Shown here in pieces: positions 7,019 to 11,628 of a DNA stretch of 11,628 nucleotides. The notes under the pieces were generated by a model. It saw nothing but the letters and a program-made list of their open reading frames with translations, was not told where the DNA came from and ran no database searches. The stretch's first letter is position 1. Every line of letters starts with the position of its first letter. The DNA is from REEB85 sp018971455 (GTDB lineage Bacteria > Pseudomonadota > Alphaproteobacteria > Acetobacterales > Acetobacteraceae). The stretch spans positions 1 through 11,628 of the forward strand of contig JAGWNT010000109.1 of assembly GCA_028871195.1 (NCBI GenBank), in the 5' to 3' direction. The translations under genes and the position numbers were made by a program.

Positions 7019-7762
7019 TCAGGCGGCGCGGCGCAGCCCGGCGGAATAGGCCGCGCAGGCGGCGCCGTAAGCCTCGAAGATGGCGCGGCTCGGCGCATCC
7101 GTCTGCACGTGCCATTCGGGGTGGAACTGCACTCCGAACGCCCAGCCGGGCGCATTGGCCACGCGCACCGCCTCGATGGTGCCATCCGGCGCCACCGCCT
7201 CCACCACCAGCCCTTCGGCCGGCCGGTCGATCGCCTGGCCGTGCAGTGAGTTCACCATGATCTCGGTCGCGCCCACGAGGCGGGCGAGCCGGCCCGACAG
7301 GGTGACCATGTGCTTGAGGCGGAACATGTGGTCCGGCGTGCCGCCGCCGGAGCGGTGGTCGAGCCGGCCCGGCAGCTCGTGCACGCGCTGGTGCAGCGTG
7401 CCGCCGAGGGCGACGTTGAGCTCCTGGATGCCGCGGCAGATGGCCAGCACCGGCATGCCGCGGGCCAGCGCCGCGCGGGCCAGGGCGAGGGTGGTGTCGT
7501 CGCGCTCGGGGTCGTGCTGGCCCGGCGTCTCGTCGGTGGCCACCCCGTAGCGGGCGGGCTCGATATTGCTCGGGCTGCCATCGAGCAGCAGGCCGTCGAG
7601 CCGGTCCAGCACCTCCAGCATGCCCTCGCCGACCGGCGGCAGCAGCACGGGCAGGGCGCCCGAGGCCGCCATCAGCGCGGCCCCGTAGCGCGCCGGCGTG
7701 GCGTGCTGCGACAGCTCGTTGATCTGCTTCGAGCAGGCGGGGATTCCGACGATGAGGCTCAT
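7019..7762 (-). CDS. Class I glutamine amidotransferase, PuuD-like gamma-glutamyl hydrolase (peptidase C26)
   Basis: This 247-residue cytoplasmic protein has the class I glutamine amidotransferase triad: C109 in VLAICRGIQELNVALGG (105-121), and H214 and E216 in FGVQFHPEWH (209-218). The segments LLLDGSPSN and NSLHGQAID are also typical of the peptidase C26 / gamma-glutamyl-GABA hydrolase (PuuD) group, which cleaves gamma-glutamyl amides in polyamine breakdown. No glutamylation or other polyamine genes are visible, so the substrate is open and no symbol is given. A longer open frame extends upstream on this strand but has no link to the family; the ATG at 7762 gives the standard start SLIVGIP, with an AGGA about 10 nt before it. 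It lies 38 nt downstream of the MFS gene, same strand, likely cotranscribed. Its stop and that of tlyA are back to back. Confidence 0.88.
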   Translation of the reverse strand: MSLIVGIPACSKQINELSQHATPARYGAALMAASGALPVLLPPVGEGMLEVLDRLDGLLLDGSPSNIEPARYGVATDETPGQHDPERDDTTLALARAALARGMPVLAICRGIQELNVALGGTLHQRVHELPGRLDHRSGGGTPDHMFRLKHMVTLSGRLARLVGATEIMVNSLHGQAIDRPAEGLVVEAVAPDGTIEAVRVANAPGWAFGVQFHPEWHVQTDAPSRAIFEAYGAACAAYSAGLRRAA

Positions 7763-7774
7763 GCGACGCGCGTC
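7761..7774. promoter_or_regulatory. Shared 14-nt motif, copy A, at the start of the amidotransferase gene
   Basis: ATGCGACGCGCGTC here differs at one of 14 positions from the sequence at 9026-9039, upstream of the MFS gene. It includes the perfect palindrome GACGCGCGTC (7765-7774) and touches the start codon of the amidotransferase gene. The match and the palindrome suggest a regulator site, but the high GC content makes chance CG-rich matches more common. Confidence 0.3.
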
Positions 7775-7800
7775 CTGTGCCGTGGGGTATTCCCCCGATA

Positions 7801-8976
7801 TCACGCCGGACGCGGCCGATACAGATCGCAGATCACAGCCCCGACCGCTCCCAGGAGCATGAGCAGCGCCATCGGCCGCGCGGTGCCGTCGGCCAGCAGG
7901 CCGACCGTGGCGCCGCTGATCGCCGCCAGCGCGAATTGCAGCGTGCCCATCAGGGCCGACGCGCTGCCGGCATGCGCCGCATGGCGCGACAGGGCACCCA
8001 CCACGGCATTGGGCATGGTGAAGCCCATGCAGGTCATGGTGACGAGGATCGGCCCGGAGACCATCCACCAATGCGTCGTGCGGGCGATCGCGACGATGCT
8101 CAGCGCGGCGGTCGCCAGCAGCACGGTCCGCACGGCCACCCGCAGCACGCGGTGCGCGCCGAAGCGCGGCAGGATGCGCGGATTGACCTGCGAGGCGATG
8201 ATGAAGCCGGCCGCGCAGCCGCCGAACAGCGCGCCGTAGATCGCCGGCGAGAGGTGGAAGATGTCCTCGAACACCGAGGGCGAGCCGCCGAGATAGGCAA
8301 ACATGGCGAACATGGCGAAACCGCCGAGCAGGGCATGGCTGAGGAAGCCGCGCTCGCGGAAGATGCGCCCGTAGCTCGTCACCAGCCCGCCAATGCCCTG
8401 GCGCAGGCGGAGGGCGGCCGGCAGCGTCTCCGGCAGGAAGAACAGGACGAGCAGCAGGCTGGTGAGGCCGTAGAGGGAGGTGATCCAGAAGATCGCCTGC
8501 CAGCCGGCAAAGGCCAGCACGATGCCGCCCAGCGTGGGGGCCAGGATCGGCGCCGCCCCCATCACCAGCATCAGCTGGCTCATCAGCCGGGCGGCGGCCT
8601 GCCCGTCGGCGAGATCGCGCACGATGGCCCGCGTGATCACCATGCTGGCCGACCCGCCAAGGGCCGCGATCAGGCGAAAGACGGAGAGCGAAACGAGCCC
8701 CGGCGCCAGCGCGCAACCGATCGAGGCCAGGGTGTAGATCGTCATGCCGGCGATCAGCGGGCGGCGCCGGCCGAACCGGTCCGAGAGCGGACCCTGGGTG
8801 ATCTGGCCGATGGCGAGCCCGAGGAACCAGGTGGCGAGGGTGATCTGCGCCGCCCCCGGCGCCCCGCCGAGCGAGCTCTCGATCTGCGGGAAGGCGGGCA
8901 GGTACATGTCCGTCGAGATCGGCCCGATGGCCGAGAGCAGCCCGAGCAGCAGCGGCAGCCAGGAGGGAACGCGCAT
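7801..8976 (-). CDS. Bcr/CflA-type MFS drug or metabolite exporter
   Basis: This 391-residue hydrophobic protein looks like a 12-helix major facilitator of the DHA1 Bcr/CflA subfamily in the inner membrane, a proton antiporter. The first helix carries the subfamily signature STDMYLPAFP (21-30). MFS motif A, GPLSDRFGRRRPL, follows at 62-74, and the antiporter motif C, GAAPILAPTLGG, is at 140-151. The middle loop starts after FFLPETLP. Members export substances such as bicyclomycin, chloramphenicol or sulfonamides, or metabolites such as amino acids; the substrate here cannot be read. The ATG at 8976 is supported by AAGGG shortly upstream and by the signature position. It is 99 nt downstream of pdxJ and 38 nt upstream of the amidotransferase gene. 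Confidence 0.92.
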   Translation of the reverse strand: MRVPSWLPLLLGLLSAIGPISTDMYLPAFPQIESSLGGAPGAAQITLATWFLGLAIGQITQGPLSDRFGRRRPLIAGMTIYTLASIGCALAPGLVSLSVFRLIAALGGSASMVITRAIVRDLADGQAAARLMSQLMLVMGAAPILAPTLGGIVLAFAGWQAIFWITSLYGLTSLLLVLFFLPETLPAALRLRQGIGGLVTSYGRIFRERGFLSHALLGGFAMFAMFAYLGGSPSVFEDIFHLSPAIYGALFGGCAAGFIIASQVNPRILPRFGAHRVLRVAVRTVLLATAALSIVAIARTTHWWMVSGPILVTMTCMGFTMPNAVVGALSRHAAHAGSASALMGTLQFALAAISGATVGLLADGTARPMALLMLLGAVGAVICDLYRPRPA

Positions 8977-9075
8977 CCGCCCTTATCGCAGCCCATGCTG
9001 CATCTGCGAAGCGTAAAACCCGGTGATGCGACACGCGTCTCGCGCACTCCTGGCGCGACCGGGACGCCGCGCCCG
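8977..9075. other. Intergenic region between pdxJ and the MFS gene
   Basis: These 99 nt hold no gene. They contain the imperfect palindrome GCGACACGCGTCTCGC (9028-9043, one mismatched pair around ACGCGT) and the ribosome-binding sequence of the MFS gene. A promoter for the MFS/amidotransferase pair would be expected here, but I see no convincing -35/-10 pair. No clear intrinsic terminator for pdxJ was seen. Confidence 0.4.
9026..9039. promoter_or_regulatory. Shared 14-nt motif, copy B, upstream of the MFS gene
   Basis: ATGCGACACGCGTC matches copy A at 7761-7774 in 13 of 14 positions and lies about 50 nt before the MFS start. It forms most of a longer imperfect palindrome (9028-9043). Together the copies could be operators for a regulator of both genes. 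This is inference from two sites only. Confidence 0.3.
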
Positions 9076-9822
9076 CTACGACGGCGAGGTCCCCTGACGA
9101 GCCGCGGCGATCAACGCCCTCATGCGCGCGATCACCGCCGGCAGCCCGTCGAAGATCGCCTGGCCGATGAGGAAATGGCCGATATTCAGCTCCATCACCT
9201 CGGCCAGGGCGGCGACCGGGCCGACATTGTCGTAGGTCAGCCCGTGGCCGGCGTGGCATTCCAGCCCGAGGGCGGTGGTCATGCGGGCGGCCTCGCGCAG
9301 CCGCGCGAACTCGCCCTCCTTGCCCTCCGCATAGGCGCCGGTGTGCAGCTCCACCACCGCGGCGCCGATATCGGCGCTGGCGCGCAGCTGGCGCGGGTCG
9401 GGGTCGATGAACAGCGAGACGCGGATGCCGGCGGCGGCGAGCGAGGCCACGATCGGGCGCAGCGCCGCCTGCTGGCCGGCGACGTCGAGGCCGCCCTCCG
9501 TGGTCACCTCCGTGCGCTTCTCCGGCACGATGCAGCAGGCATGCGGCAGCGTCTCCAGCGCGATGCGCTCCATCTCCGCCGTCGCCGCCATTTCCAGATT
9601 GAGCGGACGGGCGATGGCCGCGCGGATGCGCCGCACATCGGCGTCACGAATGTGGCGGCGATCCTCGCGCAGATGAATGGTGATGCCGTCGGCGCCCGAG
9701 GCGATGGCGAGTTCCGCGGCGGCGAGCGGGTCCGGATGGGCGCCGCCGCGCGCGTTGCGGATGGTGGCGACGTGGTCGATGTTGACGCCCAGGCGGGGAG
9801 GGGATGCGGGCGGCACGCTCAT
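9076..9822 (-). CDS. pdxJ: Pyridoxine 5'-phosphate synthase PdxJ
   Basis: This 248-residue TIM-barrel enzyme condenses 1-deoxy-xylulose 5-phosphate (DXP) with 3-amino-2-oxopropyl phosphate to make pyridoxine 5'-phosphate. Conserved segments are LGVNIDHVATIRNARGG (11-27), DGITIHLREDRRHI (45-58) with H50, LNLEMAAT (75-82) with E77, VPEKRTEVTTEGGLD (99-113), and ECHAGHGLTYDNV (188-200) with H193. H50, E77 and H193 are the expected catalytic residues. The ATG at 9822 overlaps the pdxA stop as ATGA (9822-9819), suggesting translational coupling, and the N-terminus fits the family. The protein ends at a TAG, unlike the TGA used by most neighbours. Length matches the usual 240-250 residues. Confidence 0.96.
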   Translation of the reverse strand: MSVPPASPPRLGVNIDHVATIRNARGGAHPDPLAAAELAIASGADGITIHLREDRRHIRDADVRRIRAAIARPLNLEMAATAEMERIALETLPHACCIVPEKRTEVTTEGGLDVAGQQAALRPIVASLAAAGIRVSLFIDPDPRQLRASADIGAAVVELHTGAYAEGKEGEFARLREAARMTTALGLECHAGHGLTYDNVGPVAALAEVMELNIGHFLIGQAIFDGLPAVIARMRALIAAARQGTSPS

Positions 9823-10820
9823 GCGGCGCTCTCCTTGCGGGATGCGAGATCGGCGGCGAGGTCGATGGCCGCGAGCAGGCTGGCCGCATCGGCGATGCCG
9901 CGCCCGGCAATGTCGAACGCCGTGCCATGATCGGGCGAGGTGCGGATGATCGGCAGGCCGAGCGTGACGTTGACGCCGTGCCGCATGTCGAGCGTCTTGA
10001 TCGGGATCAGCGCCTGGTCGTGGTACATGCCGAAGGCCACGTCGTAGCGCGCGCGGGCCTCCGGCGTGAACATGCTGTCGGCGGCGAACGGGCCGCTGGC
10101 ATCGATGCCCTCGGCGCGCAACTGCGCGATGGCTGGCGCGATGATGGTGATCTCCTCGGTGCCCATCGTGCCGCTCTCGCCGGCATGCGGGTTGAGGCCC
10201 GCGAAGGCCAGGCGCGGCGCTGCGATGCCCCACTGGTCGCGCAACGAGGCGGCGGTGACGCGCGCGACATCGAGGATGCGCGCGGTGGTGAGCTGCTCCA
10301 GCGCCGCCCGCAGCGCCGCATGCACCGTGACCGGCACGACGCGCAATCCGGGGCTGGCCAGCATCATCACCGGCAGCGGGGCCCCGGTCAGTGCCGCGAG
10401 GAACTCGGTATGGCCGGGATGGGCGAAGCCCGAGCCATAGAGCGTCGATTTGTGGATCGGATTGGTCACCACCGCCGCCGTCTCGCCGGCCAGCGTCAGC
10501 CTCGTCGCCTGCTCGATGGAGGCGATGATGGCGGCCGCATTGGCCGGATCGGCCCGCCCCGCCACCGCCGGCGCGCCGAGCCTGACCGGCAGCACCGGCA
10601 AGGCATCGCGAAACACCGCCCCCGCCGCCTCCGCCGCGTTCACCACCCGGATCGGCACATCGAGCCGCAACGCGCGCGCAATCCCGGCGAGCCGGTCGGG
10701 ATCATCGAGCGCGACGAACGCCCGCCCGCCGCGACGGGCCTGCCAGGCCTTGACGGCAAGCTCCCCGCCAATCCCGGCGGGGTCGCCCATGGTGAGCGCA
10801 AGGGGACGGAGCCTGTGCAT
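9819..10820 (-). CDS. pdxA: 4-hydroxythreonine-4-phosphate dehydrogenase PdxA
   Basis: This 333-residue enzyme oxidises 4-phosphohydroxy-L-threonine with NAD(P); the product decarboxylates to 3-amino-2-oxopropyl phosphate, the substrate of PdxJ. The start LALTMGDPAGIGGEL (8-22) is typical. The divalent-metal histidines are H167 (VTVHAAL), H212 (GLNPHAGE) and H267 (MYHDQALIP); H137 lies in PGHTEF, and TSPDHGTAFDIAG (294-306) closes the family pattern. Length is normal. The ATG at 10820 has only a weak ribosome-binding site. It heads the pdxA-pdxJ unit. Upstream DNA is a repeat and mobile-element scar, so its promoter and normal upstream neighbour are not visible. Confidence 0.96.
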   Translation of the reverse strand: MHRLRPLALTMGDPAGIGGELAVKAWQARRGGRAFVALDDPDRLAGIARALRLDVPIRVVNAAEAAGAVFRDALPVLPVRLGAPAVAGRADPANAAAIIASIEQATRLTLAGETAAVVTNPIHKSTLYGSGFAHPGHTEFLAALTGAPLPVMMLASPGLRVVPVTVHAALRAALEQLTTARILDVARVTAASLRDQWGIAAPRLAFAGLNPHAGESGTMGTEEITIIAPAIAQLRAEGIDASGPFAADSMFTPEARARYDVAFGMYHDQALIPIKTLDMRHGVNVTLGLPIIRTSPDHGTAFDIAGRGIADAASLLAAIDLAADLASRKESAA

Positions 10821-10854
10821 GCCCGCACTTTGCCGCGCTTGAAGAAGGAAGGCG

Positions 10855-10918
10855 AGGGCTCTGCCCTAAACCCGGCAGGGCGCTGCCCTGCACCCGCCAA
10901 GGGCCGTAAGGCCCTTGG
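10855..10918. repeat. Triple-hairpin intergenic repeat (REP-like)
   Basis: Three perfect hairpins stand in a row: AGGGC/GCCCT with loop TCT (10855-10867), GCAGGGC/GCCCTGC with loop GCT (10875-10891), and CCAAGGGCC/GGCCCTTGG with a GTAA loop (10897-10918). This layout resembles a repeat I recall at many gene ends in Acetobacteraceae genomes; that is memory, not a search. It sits 35 nt before pdxA. It could stop or stabilise the transcript of a gene once upstream, or lie in the pdxA leader. No second copy was noticed in the window. Confidence 0.65.
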
Positions 10919-10985
10919 AACCCTTGACGATGGCACGGATCGCGTCGGGATCGATCAACCACCCGTTATCGGCGCTCGGGACCTT

Positions 10986-11175
10986 AAGCGGCAGTGCTCG
11001 ATCTTCGCCCTAGTTGTGAGCGCGGCGGCGAGGCTCGCGCCGTGCATATGCCCGTGGTCACCGGGAAGAACATCCGCGACGCCCTCGTGCGCAACGCTGA
11101 CCGCAAGGGCCGTCTGCGCACGGACGAAAACCCGCTCTACATCAAGGTCGGCGCCGAGTTCTACAACCACGAGAC
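10986..11175 (+). pseudogene. ISXO2/IS1595-type transposase fragment (frameshifted)
   Basis: Read as KRQCSIFALV (from 10986) and then, after two extra nt at about 11016-11017, ERGGEARAVHMPVV, TGKNIRDALVRNADRKGRL, RTDENPLYIKVG and AEFYNHET, this is about 60 residues from the middle of a DDE transposase of the ISXO2-like IS1595 group. The TDE probably holds the second catalytic aspartate. The N-terminal zinc-binding part, the first aspartate, the following HS..EYVRG region and the last acidic residue are all missing. The frame breaks where the match ends at NHET, and another transposase end begins there. It cannot make an active enzyme. The family call is from memory of the domain pattern. Confidence 0.65.
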
Positions 11176-11283
11176 GTCGAGGCTACGATCGCATCCGCAC
11201 AGGCCTTCCTCTACGCCGCTTCCGCAATCCTGCTGCTACGACGCATGGCACGTTAATCAACCGATTCGAGACAGACTCTCAGT
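11176..11283 (+). mobile_element. 3' end of a second insertion sequence (probably IS5-like), with candidate terminal repeat
   Basis: From 11176 to a TAA at 11254-11256 the frame reads VEATIASAQAF, LYAASAILLLRRMAR, stop. A hydrophobic helix followed by LLRR.AR and stop is typical of the C-terminus of IS5-family transposases. About ten nt further is GATTCGAGACAGACTCTCA (11263-11281), which looks like the terminal inverted repeat of such an element. The left end and most of the transposase are absent, so only a scar remains, fused to the IS1595-type fragment. The family could be another DDE group. Confidence 0.45.
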
Positions 11284-11363
11284 GGATGCCGGCCTGTTAA
11301 GCTCGCTCATCGTATCTCTCTCGCCATACGTCCTCAAGGCGATAATTAGGAATTTGTTCTTGC

Positions 11364-11398
11364 GGCGGGTTGGCAGCGCTGCCGGCAGCAGGTCCGCC
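11364..11398. terminator. Inverted-repeat cluster after the glycine-rich gene (possible terminator)
   Basis: The 12-nt palindrome GGCAGCGCTGCC (11372-11383) overlaps another, CTGCCGGCAG (11379-11388). Both are enclosed by GGCGG (11364-11368) and CCGCC (11394-11398). On the - strand this lies directly behind the stop of the partial gene and is followed by A/T-richer DNA (about 11335-11360), as a terminator might be, but without a clean T-run. Confidence 0.35.
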
Positions 11399-11430
11399 TG
11401 TCGTCAGGCGACAGTCCCGTCGTCAGGGAC
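11399..11430. repeat. Two small hairpins sharing GTCGTCAGG, over the stop codon
   Basis: TGTCG/CGACA encloses TCAGG (11399-11413), and GTCCC/GGGAC encloses GTCGTCA (11414-11430). The 9-mer GTCGTCAGG occurs at 11400-11408 and 11419-11427, 19 nt apart. The first hairpin contains the stop of the partial - strand gene. Function is unknown; tandem duplication of a short unit would explain the pattern. Confidence 0.4.
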
Positions 11431-11628
11431 ATTCCCGACAGTCGTGCTGACACGGTAGGTTCCCACGAGCCCGCTCACGCTTGCTCCGAACCCGCCGCTA
11501 AAGCCGAGATCGCCGTCGAAGTCGAACAGAACATCCGTTCCCCGATTGGCCTTCATGTTCGTCCAGCCAGCATTGACCCCGACGCCCGCACCTGCATTGC
11601 CGATGATGCCGTCCGCGCCATTCAGGTC
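11404..11628 (-). CDS. Unrecognised glycine-rich protein, C-terminal 74 residues (5' part outside window)
   Basis: An open frame enters from the right edge and ends at TGA (11406-11404). The visible part is rich in Gly, Ala, Val, Asn and Asp: NGADGIIGNAGAGVGVNAG, then DVLFDFDGDLGFSGGFGASV and SGLVGTYRVSTTVGNV. It has almost no Cys, His or charged helix-like stretches. The alternating small and hydrophobic residues suggest beta-strands, as in secreted, autotransporter-like or outer-membrane proteins, but I do not recognise a family. Codon use is less extreme in GC than the housekeeping genes (for example GAT, GTT, CGG, GGA), which may mean accessory or transferred DNA. The real frame is supported by the lack of stops and protein-like composition only. 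Confidence 0.5.
   Translation of the reverse strand, partial: DLNGADGIIGNAGAGVGVNAGWTNMKANRGTDVLFDFDGDLGFSGGFGASVSGLVGTYRVSTTVGNVPDDGTVA

Noticed and set aside
7763..9259. N-terminal extension of the amidotransferase frame upstream through the MFS gene
   Set aside because: The extension is an out-of-frame shadow of the MFS and pdxJ genes and the family start is at 7762; not a fusion protein.
10855..10918. CRISPR array or riboswitch
   Set aside because: There are no regularly spaced identical repeats, and the three hairpins are different sequences with no recognisable riboswitch core; a REP-like repeat fits better.
9804..11300. 498-codon + strand open frame opposite pdxA/pdxJ running into the mobile-element scar
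   Set aside because: Most of it is antisense to pdxA and pdxJ with low-complexity translation; only the short transposase-like parts at its 3' end are meaningful.
1..11628. tRNA, rRNA or other structured RNA genes
   Set aside because: No cloverleaf, CCA-ended acceptor pattern or rRNA-like conserved segment was noticed on either strand by eye; a covariance-model search was not possible.

Overview
The window is very GC-rich, gene-dense chromosomal DNA from what is most likely an alphaproteobacterium of the Acetobacteraceae/Rhodospirillales type. The grounds are the hopanoid gene order hpnD-hpnE-shc-hpnG, the MEP-pathway enzyme IspH, the DXP-dependent vitamin B6 pair PdxA/PdxJ, and an intergenic triple-hairpin repeat of a style I associate with Acetobacteraceae genomes. 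The taxon is an inference; no rRNA or marker gene settles it.

Layout. Positions 1-4004 (+ strand) carry the end of hpnD, then hpnE, shc (hpnF) and hpnG, packed with overlaps or gaps of 15 nt or less: one operon from farnesyl diphosphate to hopene, plus a side-chain enzyme. Facing it, on the - strand, is a two-gene unit ispH-hpnH (6116 down to 4012), which converges on hpnG with only 7 nt between stops. Between ispH and the divergent + strand gene tlyA (6245-7018) is a 128-nt control region with a plausible ispH promoter and an operator-like inverted repeat. On the - strand follow a PuuD-like class I glutamine amidotransferase (7019-7762), a Bcr/CflA-type MFS transporter (7801-8976), and the overlapping pair pdxA-pdxJ (10820 down to 9076).

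From 10821 to about 11403 there is no intact gene. This stretch holds the triple-hairpin repeat, an internal fragment of an ISXO2/IS1595-type transposase with a 2-nt frameshift, directly joined to the 3' end of a second transposase (probably IS5-like), then a set of inverted repeats. The last 225 nt are the C-terminal end of an unrecognised glycine-rich protein on the - strand.

How the genes work together. HpnD and HpnE make squalene (with HpnC, presumably upstream), Shc cyclises it to hopene/hopanol, HpnH adds adenosyl from SAM, and HpnG removes adenine to leave the ribosyl hopane that becomes the bacteriohopane polyol side chain. IspH makes IPP/DMAPP, the raw material, and shares its unit with hpnH. 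PdxA and PdxJ make pyridoxine phosphate; PdxJ uses DXP, which also feeds the pathway ending at IspH. I found no clearly new multi-gene system. The points most worth following are the shared motif upstream of the amidotransferase and MFS genes, the operator-like repeat at ispH/tlyA, and the composite insertion-sequence scar.
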